This document shows, one piece after another, positions 36,401 to 46,000 of a DNA stretch of 64,000 nt. Source of the stretch: an uncultured Nonlabens sp. (GTDB lineage Bacteria; Bacteroidota; Bacteroidia; Flavobacteriales; Flavobacteriaceae). The notes under the pieces were generated by a model. That model was not told the origin of the DNA. It saw only the letters and a program-made list of their open reading frames with translations, and made no database searches. Each line of letters opens with the position of its first letter. The stretch's first letter is position 1. The position numbers were made by a program, and so were the translations under genes. The stretch is from the NCBI RefSeq assembly GCF_947495285.1, contig NZ_CANLXZ010000005.1, positions 1-64,000 on the forward strand. Reading direction: 5' to 3'.

Positions 36401-37115
36401 CGCTATGGATCGATATTTACTAGGTAGAACAGTAGAATCTATAGGTGAGAATCCGTTGATGTTTAATGAAAATCAACAGTACATTCATTATCAAAAAGGA
36501 TCTCTCGTGTTGTATGCGATGAGTGATTATCTAGGTGAAAAGAAATTCAATGATGTAATAAAAAGATTTGCAAAGAAATATCAATTCAAAGAAGCTCCTT
36601 ATCCTACGTCTATAGAATTTGTGGAAAGTATAAGAGCTGTAACACCAGACTCATTGCAGTATCTAGTTACCGATATGTTTGAAACCATAACCTTATATGA
36701 TAATAAAGTTAAAAAAGCTACTTACACAGAACTTCCTGATGGTAGATATCTTGTCAACATAAATGCTTTGACAAGTAAATACAGATCTGATAAAAAAGGT
36801 AAATCTGTTTACAAAAACATCGCAGGTGACAGCATTTCATTTACTCCTGAAGGAAAGAAAAGAGCCATAAAATCGTTACCACTTGCTGATTATATAGAGG
36901 TAGGAGTTTTTGGAGAAGAAGACAAAGAAACAGGAGAAGAAAGGGTGCTCTACCTTAAAAAGGTTAAGATCTCTGAGATTTCTAATTCCTTTGACATTGT
37001 TGTAGACTCAAAACCTATTGAAGCAGGAATTGATCCTTTCAATATTCTGATTGATAGAAACAGTGATGATAATCGCATGTTGTTGAGCAAATCTGACAAT
37101 AAAAAAGAAGAATAA
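33432..37115 (+). CDS. ABC permease fused to M1-type aminopeptidase domain
   Basis: The protein has 1227 residues. The first half (1 to about 600) holds two sets of about six membrane helices of an ABC-2-like permease. The second half is an extracytoplasmic M1 peptidase: VTAHELAHQWWAHQ gives the zinc site HExxH (about 940-944), with the third ligand Glu in LLSESLSEYSS some 19 residues on. GGGFAQAFPNTI is close to the exopeptidase loop. The fusion is a known Bacteroidota arrangement. Paired with the adjacent ATPase (2-bp gap), it could export a peptide and process it, or import peptides after trimming; neither is shown. Confidence 0.9.
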   Translation: MFSTIYLHEIKTWFKKPAPYIFAAILWILALLLSALASGVFDFTGATVVSTAKVNSALSIYGMLGIFMILLYFLLPTLIGGTLQRDYRNNMHNVLYSYPITKVSYLASKFLAGFTITLIIVLGCIVFITIGFYLPGANEENLGPFKLINYLQPFLVYTIPNTFFYSAIIFAITAFFRNLNAAFIFVLILFIVQIATGIAGQEMEDTTWLQLLEPTGDTALAETIKYWTPDEQSNQLIPIKGNILYNRLIWLTISLIVFISTIFRFNFSQNPSSISLRKPKKKRMTKSNFGVIQRVEMPRVKRDFSYTNQLKSLWTMAFTDFKYIVKSWPFIIITLFAFLFAFLSMIEINSVFGTSSLPKTWSMLSNASGSFRVFGVILIALYGGFLMNRARLAHMGQILDVTPVSNTSMLISKALALFLMIALYQSFIMLTGMTVQTARGFYEYEIGLYLKDLFLVGIWWFIPWIGLSLIVHTLIKNRWVGFILLLFALLFIPLILDGIGIEQAQFKFNQGGSSLSASDMNGYGFINKFIAYRVYWIFLGIASIVTAITLYRRGVGVKAVERLYIAKKRFKPAMLGVLFISLIGFFTTGTMIWRSNNVEREITSSKEREQLRVNYEKDLSQYLDIPQPRIISVKANVDIYPYDGDYNAKAVMTMVNKSSVAIDSLHVNSAMDSLVNIQLSREADIVYENKDYDYTIYKFQEALQPNDTLIFTVDKHNRKTSLLNNFSPIVQNGTFLNSGIFPTLGYSDGFEIRNTKLREKYDLPPKDRLPSPLAPGATNNNYIGGNSDWIDFEATVSTSNDQIAIAPGYLTKEWEENDRKYFHYKMDSKILNFYNFMSGKYDVLRDEHDGVKLEIYYHPDHDYNINRMMSGLKDGLDYYNDNYTPYQHRQARIIEFPRTGGGFAQAFPNTIPFSEAIGFIADVDEDDQNGVDVPYSVTAHELAHQWWAHQVIGAKAKGMTLLSESLSEYSSLKVLETGSGKTQMRKFLKNAMDRYLLGRTVESIGENPLMFNENQQYIHYQKGSLVLYAMSDYLGEKKFNDVIKRFAKKYQFKEAPYPTSIEFVESIRAVTPDSLQYLVTDMFETITLYDNKVKKATYTELPDGRYLVNINALTSKYRSDKKGKSVYKNIAGDSISFTPEGKKRAIKSLPLADYIEVGVFGEEDKETGEERVLYLKKVKISEISNSFDIVVDSKPIEAGIDPFNILIDRNSDDNRMLLSKSDNKKEE

Positions 37116-37135
37116 AATACTTTTACAATAGTCTT

Positions 37136-37165
37136 AAAACGCCATCCTTACCAGATGGCGTTTTT
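37136..37165 (+). terminator. Rho-independent terminator after the permease/peptidase gene
   Basis: An AAAACGCCATC/GATGGCGTTTT stem with a 7-base loop, ending in a T5 run. Confidence 0.88.
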
Positions 37166-37217
37166 GTTTTAACAAACTATTTCCCGCAGTACCTACTTAG
37201 TGTAGTATCTTTAAGAC

Positions 37218-38645
37218 ATGAAAATATTACTTACAGGTGCAAATGGTTATATAGGAGTTCGTTTATTATATGAGCTTCTTAAAGCAGATCATGAAGTGAT
37301 TTGTGCTGTGCGCAATGCCACTAGATTATCTGTCCCACAGGAGATACTTGATCAAATTGAAGTTATAGAACTAGATTTTCTTAAGATAGAATTAAATCAA
37401 AATTTACCTCAAAATATTGATGCTGCTTTTTATTTGATTCACTCTATGACATCAAGTACAGAGGATTTTGATCAACTAGAAGCACAAAGCGCACAAAACT
37501 TTGTGAAACTAATTAGAAAAACAGAATGTAAACAAGTTATTTATCTCTCTGGCATAGTAAACGAGGATAAATTGAGTAAGCATTTGCTTTCGCGAAAGCG
37601 AGTTGAAGACATACTATATACAGGAGATTATCATCTCACGGTATTAAGAGCTGGAATAATTGTGGGTAGTGGTAGTTCTTCTTTTGAAATAGTAAGAGAT
37701 CTCTGTGAAAAATTACCGGTCATGATTACTCCTAAATGGGTGAATACTAAAACGCACCCTATAGCCATACGTAATGTGATGAGCTTTTTAATAGGTGTGT
37801 TAGGTAGAGAAGATTGTTATGGTAAAAGTTTTGATATAGGTGGTAAGAGTATTTTAACCTACAAGGAAATGATGCAAGGTTATGCTAAAAACAGAAACTT
37901 AAAGCTAGCCATAATTACAGTACCTGTGATGACACCTAAATTGAGTAGTTACTGGCTATACTTTGTAACCAGTACGAGTTATAAACTTGCTCAAAATCTA
38001 GTAAACAGCATGGCTATAGAAGTGATCGCATCTAAGAACGATCTTGCTCAAAAGCTAGGAATAGAATTATACGATTATCAAGAGGCACTTACTATGGCAT
38101 TTGCAAAAATAGAGCAAAATCAGGTAGTAAGCAGCTGGAAAGATTCTATGGTGAGCGGTAGGTTTAAATACAGTCTCAATAAATATAAACAAGTACCTAG
38201 TTATGGATGTCTTAAGGATGCTCAAAAACTAGCTACTAGAGATGCTGATGCAGCGCTGGAGAGAATATGGTCTATAGGTGGTAAAAACGGTTACTATTAT
38301 GCCACATTTTTATGGAAAATAAGAGGCTACATAGATAAGCTTTTAGGTGGTGTAGGCTTGCGACGTGGCCGTACTAATTCTACAACTATTTATGCTGGAG
38401 ATGCCTTAGATTTTTGGCGTGTTCTTGTTGCAGATCGGGAAGGGAAAAGATTGTTACTCTTTGCTGAAATGCGTGTCCCAGGAGAAGCCTGGTTAGAATT
38501 TGAAATCGATGAGAATAATGTCGTACATCAAACAGCAACCTTTAGACCCAAAGGTATATGGGGTAGACTGTATTGGTTCTCTATGTTACCTTTTCACTAT
38601 TTTATTTTTGCTGGTATGTTGAGGCATATTGCAACTGGGAAATAG
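37218..38645 (+). CDS. SDR-family NAD(P)-binding protein with DUF2867 domain
   Basis: The protein has 475 residues. The N-terminal atypical short-chain dehydrogenase fold starts with TGANGYIGVRLL (Rossmann glycine motif, about 6-17) and runs to about 290. The C-terminal about 150 residues match DUF2867 (GYYYATFLWKIRGYIDKLLGG ... GEAWLEFEI ... GRLYWFSMLPFHYFIF). These two-domain proteins are widespread, with unknown substrate; a quinone or sugar-nucleotide role is a guess. A palindrome copy within it encodes LLSRKR. Confidence 0.85.
   Translation: MKILLTGANGYIGVRLLYELLKADHEVICAVRNATRLSVPQEILDQIEVIELDFLKIELNQNLPQNIDAAFYLIHSMTSSTEDFDQLEAQSAQNFVKLIRKTECKQVIYLSGIVNEDKLSKHLLSRKRVEDILYTGDYHLTVLRAGIIVGSGSSSFEIVRDLCEKLPVMITPKWVNTKTHPIAIRNVMSFLIGVLGREDCYGKSFDIGGKSILTYKEMMQGYAKNRNLKLAIITVPVMTPKLSSYWLYFVTSTSYKLAQNLVNSMAIEVIASKNDLAQKLGIELYDYQEALTMAFAKIEQNQVVSSWKDSMVSGRFKYSLNKYKQVPSYGCLKDAQKLATRDADAALERIWSIGGKNGYYYATFLWKIRGYIDKLLGGVGLRRGRTNSTTIYAGDALDFWRVLVADREGKRLLLFAEMRVPGEAWLEFEIDENNVVHQTATFRPKGIWGRLYWFSMLPFHYFIFAGMLRHIATGK
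37586..37600. repeat. Dispersed palindrome inside the SDR gene
   Basis: GCTTTCGCGAAAGCG; the 14-bp core is perfect and the outer C is changed to T. It is read as LLSRKR. Confidence 0.9.
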
Positions 38646-38680
38646 ATGCTTCTTAAAATCTCAAATCTAAATGTTGATTG

Positions 38681-39424
38681 TTAAAAATCAAAGTCCGGTT
38701 CATAATCAAAACTAGAACTCGTTATGATATTATCAAAAACATTATAGCTATCGTCCATAAAAATTTCTAACCAACTATAATCATCTAAAATCTCATTTTT
38801 CATTGAAGAAGTGTTAGATTCTAATCTTGAATAGTTTTTAAGTAGAGAAAAGTCCATATGCTCTAATAAAAATACATTACTTCCTAACTCTTGGACCATG
38901 TCATATACTCGTGATTTATTGTTTATTAAATCGTCTTTAATAGTAGTATCTATTTCATTTAAACGATTTTTCAACTGTTTACCTCTTGTCTTGCCATTAA
39001 CCTTGCGATAAACATAACTAAAAATATAAAAGAAGTAATTAAGATTGAAATATGGAGATAAATCACCACTTTTTATAACCTTAGTAGAGAAATCATACCT
39101 AGAATGAATATTTGAATAGACTGTTCTTAAAAACGATATCAAAATAAAATAAGAATCTTCATTTACTTTATCTATAAAGTAAGATTCAAAGGTGTTAGGC
39201 TTATAACTTGAGAAGTTTACTCCAGTTTCAACAACCGTATAGACTCTGTAATATTTATCTCTAGGGTTTAACTTTTTCTCTTCTTTCTTTACAGTTAAAA
39301 CCTGTTTATGCATTAAATCAAAAAGAGCCGCCTTCATTAAAGAAAGAAGTGAAGGATTAGATTCTATCAATAAAAGTGTTGACGCAGGGTTTAGACCTTT
39401 GAATATTGAATCTTTCACTTTCAT
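38681..39424 (-). CDS. Hypothetical protein, Ser/Asp/Asn-rich
   Basis: The protein has 247 residues and is not recognised. The first part (FKGLNPASTLLLIESNPS, then LMKAALFDLMHKQVLTVKKEEKK) resembles a winged helix-turn-helix; the middle is rich in Tyr and Phe (YFNLNYFFYIFSYVY), and the C-terminus is acidic with Ser, Asn and Asp. There is no signal peptide. A strong inverted repeat lies 15 bp upstream of its start, between it and ctlX. Base composition is lower in GC than the surrounding genes, so it may be a lineage-specific acquisition. Confidence 0.55.
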   Translation of the reverse strand: MKVKDSIFKGLNPASTLLLIESNPSLLSLMKAALFDLMHKQVLTVKKEEKKLNPRDKYYRVYTVVETGVNFSSYKPNTFESYFIDKVNEDSYFILISFLRTVYSNIHSRYDFSTKVIKSGDLSPYFNLNYFFYIFSYVYRKVNGKTRGKQLKNRLNEIDTTIKDDLINNKSRVYDMVQELGSNVFLLEHMDFSLLKNYSRLESNTSSMKNEILDDYSWLEIFMDDSYNVFDNIITSSSFDYEPDFDF

Positions 39425-39439
39425 AGTTTAAAGTATTAT

Positions 39440-39479
39440 CAATTTATAGATACGGACTTATGTCCATATCTATAAATTG
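39440..39479. promoter_or_regulatory. Long hairpin between ctlX and the hypothetical gene
   Basis: CAATTTATAGATA ... TATCTATAAATTG forms a 13-bp perfect stem, extended by GGAC/GTCC across one mismatch to about 18 bp, with a TTAT loop. On the minus strand it lies 7 bp past the ctlX stop and 15 bp before the next start. No T-run follows, so it is either a terminator of unusual type or an operator/attenuator of the downstream gene. Confidence 0.5.
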
Positions 39480-39486
39480 AGTGTAA

Positions 39487-40416
39487 TTAAACCCTCGGCA
39501 AAAACACCTCAGCCATCATACATCTTACTGAGCCGCCACCTAATGTCTCAATAGTAGAAATAGATGGATGTAAAATCTCATTGTATTTTTCTAATTTTTC
39601 TATTTGCACAGCAGTTAACGAGTTATAAGCCTGGTCACTCATGACTAGAATGCGCTCACCTTTATTATTATGTACTTGCATCATATTACCAGCAAAGGCA
39701 TTTACTTGAGCTTCGGTAATCTTTATTACTTCTTTGCCATCTTCTTTAAGATGATTAAGAACGTTTTTAGCTTCTTTCTTATCATCAATGGAGTCTAAGC
39801 AAATTACTGCATAATCTTCTCCTAGAGCCATCATTACGTTAGTATGATAAATAGATAGACGCTCTTCTCCTACTGTTTGATAAGCTTTAAAGATAACAGG
39901 TGTGTATTCAAAATCTTCACAAAACTCGATCATGAGTTCTTCGTCTGCTCGAGCAGATAAACTACAGTATGCCTTGCGATTTACACGATCTAATAATAAA
40001 CTACCAGTTCCTTCTAGAAAGATACCTTCGTCTTCAGCACTGGTGTAATCTATAACGCTACTGATCTGGAAACCTTCTGCCTCCATTAATTCCATCGCGT
40101 CTGGTCTTCTCTCTCTACGTCTATTCTCGGCAAACATAGGGTATAATGCTACATCACCATTCTCATGAGTAGAAATCCAGTTATTAGGAAATATAGAATC
40201 TGGAGTATCAAATTCTATGCGATCTTGTACTATTAATACATGAATTCCTTTTTCTTGTAATGCTATTACAAAAGCGTCAAATTCATCTTGGGCTTTCTTG
40301 TTTTGATCAATGATCTTTACGCCTTCATCTTGATAGTAATTATTTATGGAAGTTTCTTCATTTAAACGAAACTGTATAGGGCGCACCATAAATATGGTAT
40401 CAGTAATTTGTCTCAT
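39487..40416 (-). CDS. ctlX: Citrulline utilization hydrolase CtlX
   Basis: The protein has 309 residues and belongs to the guanidine-modifying (amidinotransferase/deiminase) superfamily. DSIFPNNWIST is the substrate-loop signature, YHTNVMMALG carries the catalytic His, and GGGSVRCMMAE carries the nucleophilic Cys (299). CtlX is placed in citrulline or arginine catabolism. It overlaps the DDAH-like gene by one base (stop/start), so the two enzymes are coupled and probably act on successive or related guanidino/ureido substrates. The final substrate is taken from family knowledge. Confidence 0.82.
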   Translation of the reverse strand: MRQITDTIFMVRPIQFRLNEETSINNYYQDEGVKIIDQNKKAQDEFDAFVIALQEKGIHVLIVQDRIEFDTPDSIFPNNWISTHENGDVALYPMFAENRRRERRPDAMELMEAEGFQISSVIDYTSAEDEGIFLEGTGSLLLDRVNRKAYCSLSARADEELMIEFCEDFEYTPVIFKAYQTVGEERLSIYHTNVMMALGEDYAVICLDSIDDKKEAKNVLNHLKEDGKEVIKITEAQVNAFAGNMMQVHNNKGERILVMSDQAYNSLTAVQIEKLEKYNEILHPSISTIETLGGGSVRCMMAEVFLPRV

Positions 40417-41336
40417 TAATCTCTAATTAAGGGTAAGGTAGAACATCTTAAAAGACCTTCTTGTTTTGATATTTCTGCATATGGCACTTCTTCTACAGTG
40501 ATACCATGACTGCGCAACCATGTATTTAATCGAGTAAAATTCTTTTCTGATACTACCACGTCTGGAGCGATAGAAAAGATATTTGAATTCATGTTATACA
40601 TTTCTTCTTGAGAGATTTCAAAACAGTTCTCACGTCCAAAGAAATCTATTAAATACTGGTATTCTTCTTCTTGTAAAAATCCATTCTTATGTATAATACA
40701 TTTATCATTTCCTACTGGCTGGAAACAACAATCTAAGTGAAGTGCATTATTATAAGGATCTAGATTATCTTTTCTTAAATTAAAAGAGATTACTTTCTTA
40801 TTAGGAAATGTTTCTTTTAACCATTCTACTCCTTCCACGTTAGTACGAGCAATTATATAATCTGCATAGTCCTCACCACGATAGGTACCTACAAAGATAT
40901 GATCGTTATATAGCATGACATCACCACCTTCTATATGCACCTCTTTTGGAGGTCTTACTACATTATCAGGATTAATTAGGTCTATAACGTATTGTATAGC
41001 CTCTATTTCTTCTTCACGATCTGGGAGAATGTTTGCTTTTACAAAAACATTATCGATTACAAAACCTATATCACGTGTAAAAATCTGGTTACAGTCTTCT
41101 ATTAGTTCTGGTCTAAATGTCTTTACATTATATTTTTCAAAAACAGCAGCGACTGCTTCCATCTCTAGTATCATGTCTTCATTCTTAGGGTAATTCCCTT
41201 CTAGAATATGCTTTCTAGACTTTGGGTCATAAGCATCTTCTAGGTCTGGCACTGGGCCATTACTTCTAGCTGTACCTAAAATTACCGACCTTAACTTTGA
41301 AGTCTCGTTGTTAACATGAAGATTAATTTTTTCCAT
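40416..41336 (-). CDS. DDAH/arginine-deiminase-like amidinotransferase
   Basis: The protein has 306 residues in the same superfamily as its neighbour. Motifs: FTRDIGFVI, EGGDVML (substrate carboxylate/guanidine binding), HLDCCF with the catalytic His, and a C-terminal LLRCSTLPL with the nucleophilic Cys (298). The layout fits dimethylarginine dimethylaminohydrolase or a short arginine deiminase-type enzyme. It is the first gene of a two-gene operon with ctlX. Upstream lies the gltA terminator, so it has its own promoter, which I cannot locate. Confidence 0.8.
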   Translation of the reverse strand: MEKINLHVNNETSKLRSVILGTARSNGPVPDLEDAYDPKSRKHILEGNYPKNEDMILEMEAVAAVFEKYNVKTFRPELIEDCNQIFTRDIGFVIDNVFVKANILPDREEEIEAIQYVIDLINPDNVVRPPKEVHIEGGDVMLYNDHIFVGTYRGEDYADYIIARTNVEGVEWLKETFPNKKVISFNLRKDNLDPYNNALHLDCCFQPVGNDKCIIHKNGFLQEEEYQYLIDFFGRENCFEISQEEMYNMNSNIFSIAPDVVVSEKNFTRLNTWLRSHGITVEEVPYAEISKQEGLLRCSTLPLIRD

Positions 41337-41446
41337 AATGCGAATTTAATAATTATCTCTAGTCTTTTCTAATAACACAACAAGGCTTTTATTAACTCCT
41401 TAAATTATAATGAGTTTTAAATCAATTTATAAAATGCTTAAAATTT

Positions 41447-41482
41447 AAAAAACTCCCAAAAGTAATTACTTATGGGAGTTTT
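41447..41482 (-). terminator. Rho-independent terminator of gltA
   Basis: An AAAACTCCCA/TGGGAGTTTT stem with T-rich sequence following on the minus strand, 22 bp past the gltA stop. Confidence 0.85.
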
Positions 41483-41503
41483 AAACATCTTATTTAAAGG
41501 AGA

Positions 41504-42790
41504 TTATCGATCAGATACTTCTTTAAATGATCTTAAGTTTTCACCAGTATATACCTGACGTGGTCTACCGATAGGTTCTTTATTTTCTCTCATTTCTTTC
41601 CATTGAGCGATCCACCCTGGAAGACGTCCTAATGCAAACATTACTGTAAACATTTCAACAGGAATTCCCATAGCACGGTAAATGATACCAGAATAGAAGT
41701 CTACGTTAGGATATAACTTACGATCTATAAAGTAAGGATCGTTAAGAGCTTCTTGCTCTAGACCTTTGGCTATGGCTAAAATAGGATCTTCTACACCTAA
41801 AGCTTCAAGAACATCGTCTGCGGCTACTTTTATGATCTTAGCACGTGGATCAAAGTTTTTATAAACTCTGTGTCCGAATCCCATTAAACGGAATGGATCT
41901 TCTTTATCTTTAGCCTTGGCCATGTACTTTTTAGTATCTCCACCATCTTCTTTGATTGCTTCTAGCATTTCAAGAACTGCCTGGTTAGCACCACCATGAA
42001 GTGGTCCCCAAAGTGCAGATATACCAGCACTTAAACTAGCAAAAAGACCTGCATGCGAGGAACCTACTATACGCACCGTACTTGTAGAACAGTTTTGCTC
42101 ATGGTCAGCATGAAGGATTAATAATTTATCTAGTGCATTAGATACAATAGGATCTACTTTATATTCAGAGTTAGGTTTTTTAAACATCATTTTAAGGATG
42201 TTATCTACATAACCTAAACCGTCATCACCATAATCAAGTGGCTGTCCTGTACGTTTTCTCAAAGCCCATGCTACTAGAACTGGGAATTTACCCATAATAT
42301 TCACGATAGCCTTGTACATATCTTCTTCACTATCTACATTTACTGAAGATGGGTTAAATGCAATAAGTGCACTTGTTAAAGAAGAAAGCACTCCCATAGG
42401 GTGAGCCGTTTTAGGAAAACCGTCTAAAATTTTCTTTACGTCTTCATCCACATGTGATTGTGCTTTAATGTCGTTGTGAAACTTCTCTAATTGAGCAGTT
42501 GTAGGCAACTCACCAAAAATTAATAAATAGGCAACTTCAAGGAAATCAGCTTTATCTGCAAGGTCTTCTATAGAGTAACCTCTATATCTAAGGATTCCTT
42601 CTTCACCATTTAAGAATGTTATCGCACTAGTACAACTACCGGTATTTTTATAACCTGGATCGATAGTGGTAAGCCCACCTGTTGCACCTCTAAGTGTTTT
42701 TATGTCTATTGCCTTTTCATCTTCTGAGCCAGTAATAACAGGAAACTCGTATTTCTTGCCTTCAAACTCTAATATCGCCTTGTCTGCCAT
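41504..42790 (-). CDS. gltA: Citrate synthase
   Basis: The protein has 428 residues, the hexameric type I/II bacterial form. It condenses acetyl-CoA with oxaloacetate at the TCA cycle entry. The N-terminal beta-rich start (KAILEFEGKKYEFPVI) is typical of Gram-negative type enzymes. Active-site His is in LHADHEQNCSTST, the second His in GPLHGGANQAVLEML, and the catalytic Asp in GFGHRVYKNFDPRA. It sits between the metalloprotease and the DDAH-like gene, with its own terminator. Confidence 0.97.
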   Translation of the reverse strand: MADKAILEFEGKKYEFPVITGSEDEKAIDIKTLRGATGGLTTIDPGYKNTGSCTSAITFLNGEEGILRYRGYSIEDLADKADFLEVAYLLIFGELPTTAQLEKFHNDIKAQSHVDEDVKKILDGFPKTAHPMGVLSSLTSALIAFNPSSVNVDSEEDMYKAIVNIMGKFPVLVAWALRKRTGQPLDYGDDGLGYVDNILKMMFKKPNSEYKVDPIVSNALDKLLILHADHEQNCSTSTVRIVGSSHAGLFASLSAGISALWGPLHGGANQAVLEMLEAIKEDGGDTKKYMAKAKDKEDPFRLMGFGHRVYKNFDPRAKIIKVAADDVLEALGVEDPILAIAKGLEQEALNDPYFIDRKLYPNVDFYSGIIYRAMGIPVEMFTVMFALGRLPGWIAQWKEMRENKEPIGRPRQVYTGENLRSFKEVSDR

Positions 42791-42955
42791 TTTTATTTTT
42801 GGATTTTCTGTCTACGAAAATACGTCACAACCTTTAATTTTCATACAATATAGAAGTGAAGTTTAATTATTTAATAAATATTTAATCTTTATTATACCTA
42901 TTTAGGGTAATGTCTTAGAATATTCTACAAATATGGAATTTTTTAAATTGAATTA

Positions 42956-42971
42956 CGCTTTCGCGAAAGCG
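42956..42971. repeat. Dispersed palindrome CGCTTTCGCGAAAGCG
   Basis: A perfect copy between gltA and the metalloprotease, 19 bp beyond the protease's terminator. Confidence 0.9.
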
Positions 42972-42989
42972 AAACTATAACCATTTTAA

Positions 42990-43020
42990 AAACAAAACGA
43001 CGACCAAAAAAGGCCGCCGT
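42990..43020 (-). terminator. Probable terminator of the metalloprotease gene
   Basis: On the minus strand, ACGGCGGCC and GGTCGTCGT pair over 9 bp with two wobbles around a T6 loop, followed by TTTTGTTTTT. Confidence 0.6.
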
Positions 43021-43053
43021 AATGCAATTTGTAGTCCCAAAAACTAACAAAAT

Positions 43054-46000
43054 TTATTTTACTATAAGTTGTATCGTAACAGCATCTCTATCTGTTTCTA
43101 CTTTTAAGATATACATTCCAGTACTTAAAATGGTTGATGGTTTTATCGATTGAGAACCATTGAAGTCATTTGTATGAGTATAAATACTTTGACCTAAAGT
43201 ATTATACAATGTCATAGTCACTTCTTTACCAGTTAAATAATTACTATTTACTTGAAAAGAGTTATCTATTACTGGATTAGGAAACACGTCTAGGTCGTTT
43301 TCTAATAATGACTGCTCGAGTGATAGTATCGATGCCTCATACTCTATCCTAAATCTATCGCTACTACTAGCTGCGTTTACACTAAAGTTAACAGCGTTTA
43401 CACCGTTTTGTAATACTGTGCGTGTTCCTATTTCATTATCTACTAGAATAGCTATTACACCACTGTTTAAATTAAGGTCTAATTCCATCACATAGTTATT
43501 TATTCTATAATTAGAAATATGTAGTGGTGTTATATCTCCTGCCTGTGGATGTTGTGTTTTTTCTACACTTAGAATATCACCATCATTTGATATAGCAAGT
43601 GTTTCATCTAAGTTGTTAAACTTTAATGCATCACTGTTATCTACCTGGTCGTTATATGAATTATTAAAACGCATCACAGCTTGATCTAAAATAGTCCTAG
43701 TTGCAGCGTCTTTTAAACCGATGATTATGTTATTATCTAATTCATAAGCTCCAAAAACTTGAGTCAGAGGCTGGCTAACTGCTTTTTGAGATTCTTTAAA
43801 TGTTAAAGCACTAACACCGCTAGTAGACACAAATAGGGACTGTCCTGGTTGCAAGAACTTATTTGCTGTACTCGAAAAAGGTACAGCATCACCATTTTCA
43901 GTTCCTAAATCTACTGTAGCATAACCGCCACGTACATTTAAATTAGGATCCCAAACATAAACAAAGTTTGCGTTCACACCACTAGTTGTTGCATCTAATA
44001 AGACGCTTTTAAAATCTACGACTGCCTGGTATGGGTTTGCTATCATTGCAAACTCTCCATTACTAGTTGCATAAGATGCCGCATAATCTCCTGTATGTAA
44101 TACACCACTAGATCTTAGTGTAGTATTAGAAGGTGTTGCTGCATTATTTGTTAAATCTGTATTACGATCACCTCTTACTAACATTCTCATAGGTGTACCT
44201 ATAACTAATTGTTCTATGTTAGTATTAGGAACTGCGTTCCATAAAAAATTGTCATTATCAAATGTAAATAGAGAATAAGCTCCTGTAGAGGTAACATCAA
44301 AACCGTTTGCAGCGCTAGGTCCTGTAATATGCGTACCTAATCCTGTTGCAACATTTCCATCCTCTTGCCAGTTTTCTCTTATACTCGCGGTAGAGTTTAC
44401 TGAAGAACTAAGGAATCTAAAAGCTCGTTTTGCTGGTATGTAACGCTCTACTTTTACACTACCGTTAATAGTTGCTAGACTAGCATTATCTAGTTGACCT
44501 GTTGCGGTTGCATTACTCTTAAATACAATATTATTATTGGCATTTATAACAGATGACTGAGGTCTTAAGACATTATAAATATTTGTAACAGCATCAAAGG
44601 TCACTCCAGCTGTGTTGTTAACCTCTAGAATATCTAAGTCCATAGATCCAGTACCAGTTACTGTCTGACTAGATGCTCCACTTATTTCTAGAACACCATC
44701 TGTTGCATCTACTAGACCATCTACAGTCAGATTTCCTTTTAAAGCAAGTGTTGCATTAATATCTAGCGTACTCATAGCACCTGATATTTCCATATTATTA
44801 ATTACTGAATGAACTGCAATAGGCGCTACTCCACTTAATACTAGAGCATCTAAATCTCCTGTTTCTGCATGAGGAGCAAAAGGTGACCATGCACCTGCAT
44901 CATATACAAGGGTAGGATCTTCTATGGCTATAGTAAATACATCACCTAATAGGATAGTTTCTGAATTACCTAAAATTGTATATTCAAATGAGTCTTCACT
45001 CACCAGCTCTATAGAGTCATGTACATATTGAATATTACTACTATCTATATCTCCTTGAGTAAATGAATCTCCTACGTTAAGATCTACACCGTTTAATTGA
45101 ATCTGTCCATAATCTACATCGTTAGTTACTACATAAGTAAGGTTTGCATTAGTAAATCCTGTTTGAACCGATCTTAATAATGTATTATCGATGATGCTAG
45201 TTGCATTAAAAGCACTTGTTAATCCTAAGTTTCTATTATTATCTATATCATTTACATATTGTAATCTACCACAAACGGTAACTGAAAACTCATTGAATGT
45301 CCCACCTGTACCAGCAGTTCTATCTGTAGCTAGTAATGTCCACTCTCCAAGAGCACTGGCATTATTAAATCTTGTAAATGCCTGCCCTGGTCTTTGATTA
45401 CCTATTAAAGCACCTGTATAACCAGGATTACAACCAAAATTTTGTGTTCCTTGATCACTAACGGTAAGATCAAAATTTACACCAGCAGCACACTCACGAT
45501 TATACACCTCTGCAAATCTTCCTGTAGGAGCGCTTAATTGCATTTTAATATGACCTGTATCTCCATGAGTAGCTCTCATATAAAAGCTGAGATTAGTTAC
45601 TTGAATATCATCAGTAACGATTACTTTGGCAGCAACTGCATTTACACTAGTATTCCATACGTTTTGGTTTGAAGCATTTTGAGCCGTGTTCTCATAGGTC
45701 TCGTTATCATAAGTAATACAAACATCTTGTGCCGTTTGAAAAGAACTTATAGAATTAACAGTTCCTGCGATACAATCACTAGAAGGCGTTACTTTCCAAT
45801 AATAGATTTTCCCTGCTTCTAATCCAGTAGGCTGGTATGAATTCACAAAAGAAACCATCCCAGATTCTGCAATTGTAGAAAAACTAGGACTTTCTGATAT
45901 TTCAATAAAATAATTAGAAGCACTAGCTAGATCCTCCCATTCTAATAATGGGTTTGCTACTTGATTTCCTGCACCATTTACCGGTGCTATTTGAATAACA

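Noticed and set aside
38672..38689. A TTGAT...AATCAA inverted repeat between the converging SDR and hypothetical genes as a terminator
   Set aside because: The stem is only about 6 bp with no GC content or T-run.
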